In this document: positions 1-7,367 of the stretch, in pieces
Position numbering within the stretch: position 1 is the first letter of the stretch
How the letters are laid out: each line of letters begins with the position of its first letter
Assembly: GCA_021812025.1 (NCBI GenBank)
Contig: JAKAPD010000008.1
Span: forward strand, 1 to 14,399
DNA length: 14,399 nt
From: Microcaldota archaeon
GTDB lineage: Archaea; Micrarchaeota; Micrarchaeia; Micrarchaeales; Micrarchaeaceae
Direction of reading: 5' to 3'
The notes under the pieces: generated by a model
Told to the model about the DNA's origin: nothing
Databases searched by the model: none
The model's input: only the letters and a program-made list of their open reading frames with translations
Position numbers and translations under genes: made by a program

Positions 1-1
1 C

Positions 2-1213
2 GTGATAGAAACTGGTGGCACTGTGGGAGACATAGAAAACAGCTATTTTGTCGAGGCGATGAGGCAGCTTGCCCTGAAGAGAAAGGTCGTCTTCATCGAT
101 GTCACATATGTGCCGGAGCTTGAGAAGGTAGGTGAACAGAAGACAAAGCCTTCTCAGATAGCGCTCAGGAGCCTCAGGCAGGAAGGGATCCAACCGGACT
201 TCATAATATGCCGGGCCGACAGAAGGCTCGATGAAAAAGCCAGGGACAAGATAGCGCTTTTCGCCAACCTCCCGAAAGAGCATGTCATAGACGATAGTGA
301 TGTGGACAACATATACGGGGTACCCAAATATCTAATGGAGCAGGGCTTCGACAGGCTCCTTCTTGACAGGCTCGGCTTTTCTGGAAAGGCGATCGGCGCG
401 GAAGCGCTTGCCAGATGGGAGGGTTGCATAAATAGGCCATTGCAAAAATCCCAAATAACAATATCAATTGTCGGCAAATATGTGGATCTGCACGATTCTT
501 ACGCCAGTGTCACCGAGGCGCTCAAGAATGCCGCAACGGCGAACAGAACAGACATGAGGCTCAAATGGGTCGAATCTGAGGCTTTTGAAAGCGCGGGAGA
601 CCCAGCGCTGACTATGGCGCTTGCAAGGAGCAATGGCATTCTTGTACCAGGCGGGTTCGGGAAGAGGGGAACGGAAGGCATGATCTCAGCAATACGGCAT
701 GCTAGGACAAACCGCGTGCCGTATCTGGGATTGTGCTTGGGCATGCAGCTCATGGTGATAGAATACGCAAGGAACGTGTGCGGGATAGAAAACGCGAATT
801 CATCGGAATTTGGCAAACTCGACGATAATGTAATAGACATGATGGAAGAACAGAAGAGGATAGAGAAGATGGGCGGCACTATGAGGTTAGGCTCATGGCA
901 GGCAGTCGTAAAGCAGGGCACCCTTGCAAGCGCAGCTTACGGTAGCACGGAAATCACAGAGAGGCACAGGCACAGATACGAGGTGAATAACGGTTACCTA
1001 AAGATCCTTGAGGAAAAGGGGCTCGTGATAAGCGCGATGGCGAAGAACAACAACCTTGTGGAAATGGTTGAATGGAAAGGCCATTTTGGAATAGGAACGC
1101 AGGCGCATCCGGAGTTCAAATCCAGACCGGAAAATCCTGCACCCCTTTTCAACGCGTTCATAAAAAGCGCGATGGAGCATTCAAAGGTGCCTGCCGAGCA
1201 GGTGCTCCTCTGA
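2..1213 (+). CDS. pyrG: CTP synthase (glutamine-hydrolysing), 5'-truncated by window edge
   Basis: Makes CTP from UTP, ATP and glutamine, the last step of pyrimidine nucleotide synthesis, in the cytoplasm. About 403 C-terminal codons are present; the family is about 530-550 residues, so most of the N-terminal synthetase (kinase-like) domain lies upstream. The visible part opens with the conserved ETGGTVGDIE segment of the synthetase domain. The C-terminal half is a class I glutamine amidotransferase: PGGFGKRGTEGM (residues 216-227 of this fragment), nucleophile elbow GLCLGMQ with Cys245, the RHRHRYEVNN segment near 321-330, and the His369/Glu371 pair in AHPEF. The reading frame is intact. The GTG at position 2 is an internal valine codon, not a start. 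It converges on the GNAT gene with one base between the two stop codons. Confidence 0.97.
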   Translation: MIETGGTVGDIENSYFVEAMRQLALKRKVVFIDVTYVPELEKVGEQKTKPSQIALRSLRQEGIQPDFIICRADRRLDEKARDKIALFANLPKEHVIDDSDVDNIYGVPKYLMEQGFDRLLLDRLGFSGKAIGAEALARWEGCINRPLQKSQITISIVGKYVDLHDSYASVTEALKNAATANRTDMRLKWVESEAFESAGDPALTMALARSNGILVPGGFGKRGTEGMISAIRHARTNRVPYLGLCLGMQLMVIEYARNVCGIENANSSEFGKLDDNVIDMMEEQKRIEKMGGTMRLGSWQAVVKQGTLASAAYGSTEITERHRHRYEVNNGYLKILEEKGLVISAMAKNNNLVEMVEWKGHFGIGTQAHPEFKSRPENPAPLFNAFIKSAMEHSKVPAEQVLL

Positions 1214-1222
1214 ATCAGAGGA
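1206..1222. repeat. 17-bp palindrome covering two convergent stop codons
   Basis: Perfect inverted repeat with 8-base arms, TCCTCTGA and TCAGAGGA, around a single central A. The left arm contains the TGA stop of pyrG and the right arm contains the complement of the TGA stop of the GNAT gene. Each transcript could form a short hairpin here, although the tiny loop and lack of a T-tract make it unlike a typical archaeal terminator. Confidence 0.6.
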
Positions 1223-1688
1223 ACTTGTGCCAGAGGTAGAAGTCCTGCTCATACCAGTGCTTTTTGAGCGTTGCGGTTTTCTGGTAGCCCAACTTCCTAT
1301 AAAGCGCTATCGCCTCCCTGTTGTTTGTCCTAGTATCAGCCCATATCTTGTGGACTCCGCTGTTTTTTAGCAGCCTTTCCCTGACTGCGATCAGCTTCTT
1401 CGCGATTCCTTTCCTTCTGGAATTTTCCTCAACGCCGAGCCATTCCGCATAGAATGTTCCGGAATCGTGGTAACCATGATCGAAGCCGACTATCTTGTTG
1501 CCGTCTTTGGCAACGAGATACAGGCAGTTCTTGTCATTTAGCTTGCTCCTTATCCTTTTAGGCTCGAATCTTGCAAGTTCGCCCCTCTTCGCCTCCTCCG
1601 AATAATACGGGGTCCGGTTTATGACCCTCTTGGCCATTCTTGAGAAATTGTTCACGTCCCCGCTTTTAAGCCTCTCTATCCTTAGCAT
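1215..1688 (-). CDS. GNAT-family N-acetyltransferase
   Basis: Predicted acetyl-CoA-dependent N-acyltransferase of 157 residues, normal for a single GNAT domain. Motif A is visible as EWLGVEENSRRKGIAKKLI (residues 82-100), with the R-R-x-G-x-A pyrophosphate-binding loop at 91-96. Motif B follows as NNREAIALYRKLGYQ (122-136), typical of RimI-like and antibiotic or protein acetyltransferases. The substrate cannot be read from sequence; RimI-like protein N-terminal acetylation is one option. The ATG at 1688 lies about 30 bp from the centre of a TATA-like element, which suggests a leaderless mRNA. The gene is divergent from the MFS transporter and convergent with pyrG. Confidence 0.88.
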   Translation of the reverse strand: MLRIERLKSGDVNNFSRMAKRVINRTPYYSEEAKRGELARFEPKRIRSKLNDKNCLYLVAKDGNKIVGFDHGYHDSGTFYAEWLGVEENSRRKGIAKKLIAVRERLLKNSGVHKIWADTRTNNREAIALYRKLGYQKTATLKKHWYEQDFYLWHKFL

Positions 1689-1713
1689 TGAACCACTCTT
1701 ATAACTAAAAAGC

Positions 1714-1723
1714 TAATTTATTA
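1714..1723. promoter_or_regulatory. Shared TATA-like element between GNAT and MFS genes
   Basis: TAATTTATTA on the plus strand reads TAATAAATTA on the minus strand. Its centre is about 30 bp from the GNAT ATG (leaderless spacing) and about 40 bp from the MFS GTG. The latter leaves a roughly 13-nt leader carrying GGGGTGA. One AT-rich core could serve both genes in this 70-bp divergent gap. Confidence 0.4.
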
Positions 1724-1758
1724 ATTGTTTTGCAGAAGAAACTGAATGGGGTGAACCG

Positions 1759-3156
1759 GTGGACAAAAGAAGCATAATCCTGCTCATACTCGTTTTGGGC
1801 TCATTGATGGCCGCGCTCGACGCATCGATAGTGCTGCTGGCTTTCCCTAGCATGACACAGGAGCTATCTTCAGACATAGTCACATCAATCTGGGTAATAC
1901 TGCTCTACATAATAATCGTATCCGTCTGCACCACACAGCTGGGCAGGCTGGGCGACATATTCGGGAGGGGCAAAATGTTCAACCTCGGATTTGCGATTTT
2001 CACCATAGCGTCGGCCCTCTGCGGATTGTCCCCCGGCATTTTATTCCTCATCTTCTTCAGGGCCCTGCAGGCGGTAGGGTCTGCCCTTCTCCTCGCCAAT
2101 TCGGGAGCGATAGTCGCAGACAACTTCAGCAAGGAGCATCTAGGAAGAGCCTTCGGCTATATCGCTACAGGCTGGAGCGTCGGCAGCGTGCTCGGCATAA
2201 TACTGGGCGGCGCAATCACAACGCTTCTTGGCTGGAGGTACATCTTTTACATAAACGTGCCGATAGGGATATTCGCCCTCTATCTGGGGCTTAGACATCT
2301 GAAAGATAAGGGTAAAACGAAGGCCGCACTCGACGTTAAGGGAATCGTAATTTTCGGGATCGTACTCCTTATGGTGTCGTACGGCGCACTCGATTTCGCT
2401 GCGCAGGGGCTTGCACTGTTTAATGAAGCGCTTATCATACTCGGAGCGCTTCTCGGGCTGGGCTTCTACATCTATGAGAAAAATGCAAAGTCCCCCATGA
2501 TAGACTTTGGAGCCTTCAGGAACCGTGTGCTTAAGTACTCGACAGTGTCGCTCATATTCATATCCCTGGGTTGGTTTGCCGTGCTCTTTCTCATCACTGT
2601 ATATTTGCAAGGCGTCAGGGGGATAACCCCATTGAATGCCGCGATACTGATATCCCCGACTGGCCTGCTAGGAGCGGTGTTTTCGCCGTTCATGGGCAGG
2701 CTGTCTGATAGGATAGGGGCCAGGATAGTTGCTACTACCGGAATAGGCTTCTTTGCTCTCGCTACGCTGGTCTATCTTACTATAGGCGCCACGACACCGT
2801 TGTACATGATAGCCGTAGCTGCGGTGTTCTCCGGAATAGGCTTATCGATGTTCTTCCCCGCAAACACCAGCGCAATCATGGCGAACGTCAGGCCAGATGA
2901 GCGGGGCAGCATAAACGGTTTGCTCAGGACCATACAGAATACTGGCATACTACTGAGCTACGTCATTGCATTCGCGATCATGACCAGCGTACTGCCGAGG
3001 GAAACCGCATACCAGATATTTGTCGGGACAACGCAGATAATAGGCGGGATAACCGATTCTTTTGTGAGCGGCATACACGCGGCACTGGCACTGACCTTGG
3101 TCCTGCTCATAATCGGGGCGGTCTTCTCGCTAATCAGGGGAAAGAACAGGTTCTAG
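1759..3156 (+). CDS. MFS transporter, DHA2 (EmrB/QacA) drug:proton antiporter type
   Basis: Integral membrane exporter of 465 residues, in the range of 14-helix DHA2 transporters that expel drugs or metabolites using the proton gradient. The first helix contains LDASIVLLAFPSM, a match to the DHA2 helix-1 motif with its conserved Asp. Motif A is GRLGDIFGRGKMF after helix 2. Motif C-like GWSVGSVLGIILGG is in the fifth helix and is followed by GWRYIFYINVPIG, a hallmark of the subfamily. A second motif-A-like loop, GRLSDRIGARI, opens the C-terminal half. The start is GTG at 1759, with GGGGTGA four bases upstream; no other in-frame start lies nearby upstream. It converges on the glycosyltransferase gene across 39 bp that include a T-rich stretch. 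The transported substrate is unknown. Confidence 0.92.
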   Translation: MDKRSIILLILVLGSLMAALDASIVLLAFPSMTQELSSDIVTSIWVILLYIIIVSVCTTQLGRLGDIFGRGKMFNLGFAIFTIASALCGLSPGILFLIFFRALQAVGSALLLANSGAIVADNFSKEHLGRAFGYIATGWSVGSVLGIILGGAITTLLGWRYIFYINVPIGIFALYLGLRHLKDKGKTKAALDVKGIVIFGIVLLMVSYGALDFAAQGLALFNEALIILGALLGLGFYIYEKNAKSPMIDFGAFRNRVLKYSTVSLIFISLGWFAVLFLITVYLQGVRGITPLNAAILISPTGLLGAVFSPFMGRLSDRIGARIVATTGIGFFALATLVYLTIGATTPLYMIAVAAVFSGIGLSMFFPANTSAIMANVRPDERGSINGLLRTIQNTGILLSYVIAFAIMTSVLPRETAYQIFVGTTQIIGGITDSFVSGIHAALALTLVLLIIGAVFSLIRGKNRF

Positions 3157-3195
3157 GCCTCTCGAGATACATACTGCTGTGCCGCTACCGCTCTT

Positions 3196-4260
3196 TTATT
3201 CTTGCTGCAACGAGTACTCCCTTCCACGCCAGCTTATGCTGCGCATGTTTTTTGCCGCTAAAAGGTTGAAGATAAACACAGCGGGCAGCATTATATTTAT
3301 TGGCAGAATCTCAGGATAAAGCTCCTTTGCGCGCCTTATGCTCTTTATTGTCCCCAGCGCAAACGGGATTAGCAGGAGAAACGCATAAGAGGAGTAAGAG
3401 AATCCCAGTATCAAAGCGGACAAGAAAAGAACCAGGCTCATTCCATAAGAGACTAGGCCTAGCCAGAAAACCTTTGGATTACCATGTATTGACAGCGCGG
3501 TCTGCCGGTTTGACCATTCAAGAAAACTCCTAAAATCGTCTGCGGAATGCACTACAGGCTGCGCCTCCGGCACATAGAATACCTTGAGCCCTTTCCACTT
3601 GGCTATTTTTGTAAGAGCGACATCGTCCGATACTGACTTTTTGAAGAGCTCAAAGGCGTTTTCGTCAAGCAATTCCTTTTTGAATGCAAGGGAGCCGCCC
3701 CACCCGAACGCAAGCAATTCAGATTCCATCATCCCCTGGCCGACGAACCCCCAGACGGACTTTACCTTTGACCAGAAGCTCCCTTCCGGCTTGAAATATG
3801 GGAACGTTGTAGAGATTCCCGTGCGGTTATAAGCCAAAGGCGCCACAAGCCTGGAAAGCCAATCCTGTGCTGCACATATGTCAGAATCCGCTATGACATA
3901 AGCATCATAGCCCCTGAATCTATCAAGAGCCGTTGCTATGGCGTTTACTTTGCCGCTCCCCTGGCTGAAGTCCTGATTCGTTGTTATGTATTTTATCCCG
4001 GCCATGGTAAGGTAGTTTACTGCTTCGTCAAATTCATTATCGACCACGCCTATTATGTCGTATTTCTTGTAGTCTTGATTTTTGAGCGACTTAAGATTCT
4101 GTTCGGACGTAAGATCTGTGCCTCTGCACGGCACTATTACAAGGGTTCTCGGCTCATACTTGTCTTCTATAGCCGTTGGCGTATACTGGATAAGGGCGTT
4201 TAGAGTGGCGAATATTGCATAGAGCACGAGCAATACCAGGAATCCATAGAATAGTAGCAT
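3196..4260 (-). CDS. Membrane glycosyltransferase family 2/21, ceramide-glucosyltransferase-like
   Basis: Predicted membrane-bound sugar transferase of 354 residues. An N-terminal signal-anchor helix (about residues 2-24) is followed by a cytoplasmic GT-A domain. Further hydrophobic segments lie near 264-288, 290-306 and 320-336, the layout of ceramide glucosyltransferase/HpnI-type enzymes. GT-A motifs are visible: VIVPCRG at 41-47, the first Asp in VVDNEF (Asp74), the metal-binding DxD in ADSDI (Asp125, Asp127) and SDDVALT (Asp212/Asp213) as the probable base region. The QxxRW motif expected afterwards is altered to EWSNRQ (248-253). It probably glycosylates a membrane lipid or polyprenyl carrier; the acceptor is not identifiable. 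The ATG at 4260 is about 30 bp from a TATA-like element shared with the divergent Rieske gene. Confidence 0.82.
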   Translation of the reverse strand: MLLFYGFLVLLVLYAIFATLNALIQYTPTAIEDKYEPRTLVIVPCRGTDLTSEQNLKSLKNQDYKKYDIIGVVDNEFDEAVNYLTMAGIKYITTNQDFSQGSGKVNAIATALDRFRGYDAYVIADSDICAAQDWLSRLVAPLAYNRTGISTTFPYFKPEGSFWSKVKSVWGFVGQGMMESELLAFGWGGSLAFKKELLDENAFELFKKSVSDDVALTKIAKWKGLKVFYVPEAQPVVHSADDFRSFLEWSNRQTALSIHGNPKVFWLGLVSYGMSLVLFLSALILGFSYSSYAFLLLIPFALGTIKSIRRAKELYPEILPINIMLPAVFIFNLLAAKNMRSISWRGREYSLQQE

Positions 4261-4287
4261 AGCCGCACCGTTCTTGATTCCTATCTT

Positions 4288-4305
4288 ACTTAAAAGTTTT
4301 TATAA
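4288..4305. promoter_or_regulatory. Divergent promoter between glycosyltransferase and Rieske genes
   Basis: The 73-bp gap between the start codons holds adjoining AT-rich cores. TTTTTATAAC (4296-4305) reads toward the Rieske gene, with its centre 33 bp before the ATG. The stretch at 4287-4297, reading AACTTTTAAGT on the minus strand, faces the glycosyltransferase gene at about 31 bp. Both spacings imply leaderless or nearly leaderless mRNAs. Confidence 0.45.
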
Positions 4306-4333
4306 CTTGGTTTGCCTAAGATATTGTGATATT

Positions 4334-4645
4334 ATGGCCGTCAAATTACCGATAAAAAAAAGCGACCTTGTTGAAAAGAAACCGCAAAGGGTCAGTGTTG
4401 GAGGAAAAAACGTCTTCATAGTCATGATTGACGGAAACGTATATGCAATGGATGCGTTATGCTCGCACAGGGGCGGGCCGCTAGAGAACGGAGCCCTTGA
4501 CGGCTATAACATAAAATGCCCCTGGCATGGGGCGATATACGATGTCAGGACAGGAAAGGTCTCGCCGAGCACACCATGGGGAAAAGGACAGGCGCCATAC
4601 AAAGTCTCAGTGGGCGCATCGGGAGAGCTCTCCATAGACTTCTAG
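4334..4645 (+). CDS. Rieske-type [2Fe-2S] ferredoxin
   Basis: Small soluble electron-transfer protein of 103 residues, close to the size of dioxygenase-type Rieske ferredoxins. Both cluster-binding boxes are present: CSH in ALCSHRGGPL (Cys43, His45) and CPWH in IKCPWHGAIYDV (Cys62, His65). There is no signal peptide or membrane anchor, so it is unlikely to be the Rieske subunit of a bc1 complex. I chose ATG 4334 over an in-frame ATG at 4274. The longer form would add 20 residues with no domain role, and the TATA-like core at 4296-4305 lies between the two. The stop codon shares the tetranucleotide CTAG with the stop of the convergent aspartase-family gene. Its redox partner is not evident from the neighbours. 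Confidence 0.9.
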   Translation: MAVKLPIKKSDLVEKKPQRVSVGGKNVFIVMIDGNVYAMDALCSHRGGPLENGALDGYNIKCPWHGAIYDVRTGKVSPSTPWGKGQAPYKVSVGASGELSIDF

Positions 4646-6030
4646 GACATCTTTGTAAGCCTGCGGGGGTCTAGGATTTTGTCCAGCTTCTTCTTGTCGA
4701 AGAGCTTCATCTCCATGCAAACCTCTTTGACGGATTTGCTCTCTTTTTTCGCTTTCTTAGCTATCTCCGCAGCCCTGCTGTAGCCTATGTATGTGGCGAG
4801 AGCGGTTGCAACCGAAATGTCCTTGTCAAGATTGGCCTTTATCCTCTTCGTGTTTGCCTTTATGCCGAGCACGCACTTATCCGTGAATGTCGCTACCGCC
4901 TTTGAAAGTATGCTTATGGAGTTAAGCAGGTTATACATTATCAACGGCATATACACATTCAGTTCGAGCTGCCCCGACTGTGCGGCGTTGCTTATTACGC
5001 TGTCGGAGCCTATAATCTGGAAGCAGACCATGTTTAGCATCTCCGGCATGCTAGGGTTCACCTTGCCGGGCATTATGGAGGAGCCCGGTTGCGGGGGCGG
5101 GAGCAATATATCGGAAAATCCAGCGACAGGCCCGGAAGCCATCAGCCTGATGTCGTTGCCCAGCTTGTTGAGCGAAATTGCAAGGTCCTTCAGGGAACTG
5201 CTTATCCATTGCTCTTCGTTCTGGTTCTGCTGGATGTCGAAAAAGTTCTTAGATGATTTGTATTTAACTCTTGTGCATTTGGCGATCTCGTTTATGACCT
5301 CTTTTGAGTACTTCCTGCTGGCTTCTATGCCCGTGCCCACAGCTGTACCTCCTAGTGGAAGATAGAGTAGCTGTTCCGAAATCTCTTCTATGTGCTTTGT
5401 CTCGCGCAGCAACGATGACGCATACCCTGAAAATTCCTGGCCCAAAGTTATCGGTACCGCGTCTTGCAGGTGCGTCCTTCCTATTTTTACTATTTTGGAG
5501 AATTCAGCGGATTTCTTTAGAAGCGCGCTGTGGAGATGCCCGAGCGCCGGAATCAGCTCTTTCCGCAATGCCGAGTAAACAGAGAGGTGCATTGCCGCGG
5601 GATACGTGTCGTTTGTTGACTGCGACATGTTTACATGGTCGTTCGGATGCACGATTTTGTAATCGCCTTTCTTGCCGCCTAGCAATTCTATGGCTCTGTT
5701 TGCCACGACTTCATTGACGTTCATGTTCACGCTGGTGCCGGCTCCCGACTGATAGACGTCTATTACAAACTGGTCGTCGAACCTGCCTTTTATAACTTCA
5801 TCGCAAGCCCTGACTATGGCCGTACACCGCCTCTCGTCCAGCTTCCCGATTTTCATGTTTGCGATGGCTGCGCACTTCTTTATTATCGCGTAGTTCTTTA
5901 TGAATGGGATTGGAACCATTATCCCGGATATTTGGTAATTCTCCTTTGCGCGTTCGGTTTCCACACCATAGTAGGCATTAGCCGGCACTCTTACTTTGCC
6001 GAGGAAATCCCTTTCTATCCTGTATTTCAT
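4642..6030 (-). CDS. aspA: Aspartate ammonia-lyase / class II fumarase family lyase
   Basis: Enzyme of 462 residues, the usual length for class II fumarases and aspartases, which add or remove ammonia or water across fumarate. Active-site segments in order: GAGTSVNMNVNEV (96-108), NDHVNMSQSTND (130-141), GRTHLQDAVP (184-193), LGGTAVGTG (226-234) and the family signature GSSIMPGKVNP (316-326) with its catalytic Ser loop. GAGTS, QSTND (fumarases tend to have QSSND) and GQLELNV (353-359) resemble bacterial aspartases as I recall them. The stretch IGYSRAAEIAKKA (415-427) looks more fumarase-like. I favour aspartase but cannot exclude fumarase (fumC). The ATG overlaps the sdhB stop as ATGA, with AAGGTG upstream, so the gene is coupled to the sdh operon. 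Either activity would supply or consume fumarate for the SDH complex. Confidence 0.85.
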   Translation of the reverse strand: MKYRIERDFLGKVRVPANAYYGVETERAKENYQISGIMVPIPFIKNYAIIKKCAAIANMKIGKLDERRCTAIVRACDEVIKGRFDDQFVIDVYQSGAGTSVNMNVNEVVANRAIELLGGKKGDYKIVHPNDHVNMSQSTNDTYPAAMHLSVYSALRKELIPALGHLHSALLKKSAEFSKIVKIGRTHLQDAVPITLGQEFSGYASSLLRETKHIEEISEQLLYLPLGGTAVGTGIEASRKYSKEVINEIAKCTRVKYKSSKNFFDIQQNQNEEQWISSSLKDLAISLNKLGNDIRLMASGPVAGFSDILLPPPQPGSSIMPGKVNPSMPEMLNMVCFQIIGSDSVISNAAQSGQLELNVYMPLIMYNLLNSISILSKAVATFTDKCVLGIKANTKRIKANLDKDISVATALATYIGYSRAAEIAKKAKKESKSVKEVCMEMKLFDKKKLDKILDPRRLTKMS

Positions 6031-6767
6031 TTCGGCACCTTCCCTGTCAATCTGTACTTAGCGATCTCAGCCTTTAATAATTGTATTGCAAGTGCAGGGT
6101 CCACGTTCTTCGGGCAGACTACGGAGCACGCTCCGGCGAATTCACATCCCCAGACGTTTTCCATAGAATCCAGATACTCAAGTCTTTTCCTTGCTCCTTG
6201 ATCTTTTGAATCCGCATAGTACCTGTATGCCTGTGCAAGCGCCTGTGGCCCAGTGAACTCTTTGTTCGTGTTAGCAACGGGACACGCATCGAGGCACAGG
6301 CCGCATTTTATGCATTCTGCGAACGGCAGGAACGAGTCCCTTTCATAGTCATTCTGCGGGAGAGCTTTTTTGTCGTCAAACCTGTCGGAATCGTTTGCCC
6401 TTATCGGCCACGGTGTAACAGACCTGTGCTTCTCGAAAAAGTCGTCGAAATCTGTGACTAGGTCCTTCAGGAGCGGGCGCCCCATCATTGGCTCCACCAC
6501 GAGCGTTTTGCCTTCGCGCTTGAGCTCTGATATCTTTGTTTCACAGGCGAGTCTTGGCTTCCCGTTGATCACCATTGCGCAGGAGCCGCATATCCCCATA
6601 CGGCAGCTATACCTGAAGGAAACTTTGGCGTCTATCGTCTCTTTTATGGAAAGGAGCGCGTCCAGCACGGTAGTGAACTCTGTGGACTGCACCGCATAGC
6701 TTCTGCTTTTGAAGCTAACAGCGCTTATGTCAAAGCCCCTGACCTCTATCGAAACCTTGCTAACCAT
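6027..6767 (-). CDS. sdhB: Succinate dehydrogenase/fumarate reductase iron-sulfur subunit
   Basis: Electron-transfer subunit of complex II, 246 residues, carrying electrons from the SdhA flavin to the membrane quinone site through three clusters. The N-terminal plant-type ferredoxin domain has the [2Fe-2S] ligands Cys55, Cys60, Cys63 and Cys75 in CRMGICGSC. The C-terminal domain has CIKCGLCLDACP (Cys152, 155, 158, 162) and CEFAGACSVVCP (Cys208, 214, 218). This matches the standard [4Fe-4S] plus [3Fe-4S] arrangement, without the extra cysteine that gives two [4Fe-4S] clusters in some archaeal enzymes. The ATG at 6767 overlaps the sdhD stop by 8 nt and is preceded by GGGAGG at 9-nt spacing. The stop overlaps the start of the aspartase-family gene. 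Confidence 0.96.
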   Translation of the reverse strand: MVSKVSIEVRGFDISAVSFKSRSYAVQSTEFTTVLDALLSIKETIDAKVSFRYSCRMGICGSCAMVINGKPRLACETKISELKREGKTLVVEPMMGRPLLKDLVTDFDDFFEKHRSVTPWPIRANDSDRFDDKKALPQNDYERDSFLPFAECIKCGLCLDACPVANTNKEFTGPQALAQAYRYYADSKDQGARKRLEYLDSMENVWGCEFAGACSVVCPKNVDPALAIQLLKAEIAKYRLTGKVPK

Positions 6768-6951
6768 GGACGAAAACCTCCCTGTAACCTATGACACCAA
6801 AGATAATAGAACCTATGCCGGCTAATACTGCAAGCGCGACCCTTATGGTGTGAAGCTGCGGAAATGGGGAAAGCGCTGCTATCAGCCAGAGCAGTACGGG
6901 TACGCCTGCCATGGAAACGTAAAACGGCATCATCAATCTGAAGCCTTTCAT
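6760..6951 (-). CDS. sdhD: Very small SDH membrane-anchor subunit (SdhD-like)
   Basis: Hydrophobic 63-residue protein between sdhC and sdhB, the place of a second complex II anchor. Two membrane helices are predicted (about 9-28 and 35-56), against three in a typical SdhD of roughly 110-130 residues. I chose the ATG at 6951 because it overlaps the sdhC stop as ATGA and has GGTGG six bases upstream. Longer in-frame forms begin at ATG 6963 or 6993, deep inside sdhC, and add only polar residues and no helix. Its histidines (His34, His62) lie outside the predicted helices, so no obvious haem ligand is seen. The assignment rests on operon position and hydrophobicity rather than on a recognisable motif. 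Confidence 0.7.
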   Translation of the reverse strand: MKGFRLMMPFYVSMAGVPVLLWLIAALSPFPQLHTIRVALAVLAGIGSIIFGVIGYREVFVHG

Positions 6952-7367
6952 ATGTTCCACCATAGCAGCATCGCGACAAATCCGAGTGCCCATAGTCCAA
7001 GCGCCAAGAATGGCAGCGCGCTTAGCGCCGGATTGCCCCTTTTGCCGTACTTCAGCTTCATCATCGTAATGTATTCGTTGTTAAGATGGCCGAACGAGAG
7101 TCCCCTGCTCGCTATGAGCGAGAAGCTTTTCGCCATTTCGAAGAATGTGAGCGTGAAAAGCACCCACTCGACCACTAGCATCGGCTTGACCAGAGGTACC
7201 GCGGACTGATAGACAAGAGACGCCAGCATCACTACTCCGAAAATCACCGAGAAGAATATGAGCAGCCGGTAAAAGATCATGTGGAGGAACGCTTCCGTGT
7301 CGAAGCGCGAAAGCCTTGCTATGCTTGACTGCCCGCCCCGCATGTCGTATATTTTCTTTTCGTCCAT
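6948..7367 (-). CDS. sdhC: SDH membrane-anchor subunit (SdhC-like)
   Basis: Membrane protein of 139 residues with three predicted helices (about 30-54, 62-86 and 114-137), following sdhA and most likely anchoring the complex and contributing to the quinone site. The start is ATG 7367, which shares one base with the sdhA stop (TGATG) and has AGAGG eight bases upstream; an in-frame ATG at 7394 would push the start 28 nt into sdhA. The only histidines, His29 and His94, lie at helix edges or in the loop after helix 2. The haem-ligand histidine expected within a helix of cytochrome-b-type SdhC is therefore not obvious. I cannot tell SdhC from SdhD by motif; the name follows gene order. Confidence 0.8.
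   Translation of the reverse strand: MDEKKIYDMRGGQSSIARLSRFDTEAFLHMIFYRLLIFFSVIFGVVMLASLVYQSAVPLVKPMLVVEWVLFTLTFFEMAKSFSLIASRGLSFGHLNNEYITMMKLKYGKRGNPALSALPFLALGLWALGFVAMLLWWNI

Noticed and set aside
2140..2610. 156-codon minus-strand frame inside the MFS gene
   Set aside because: Antisense to a clearly coding transporter gene with no start signals and no family features.
4274..4333. N-terminal extension of the Rieske protein from ATG 4274
   Set aside because: The TATA-like box at 4296-4305 lies inside it, and the added residues match no Rieske feature.
4787..5365. 192-codon plus-strand frame opposite the aspartase-family gene
   Set aside because: It lies wholly antisense to a gene with clear family motifs, shows no domain of its own and has no promoter or SD; it is a by-product of codon bias on the other strand.
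6746..7000. Frame overlapping sdhD in another register
   Set aside because: The peptide is basic and cysteine-rich without membrane helices, while the sdhD frame starts at an ATGA overlap with an SD and encodes two helices.
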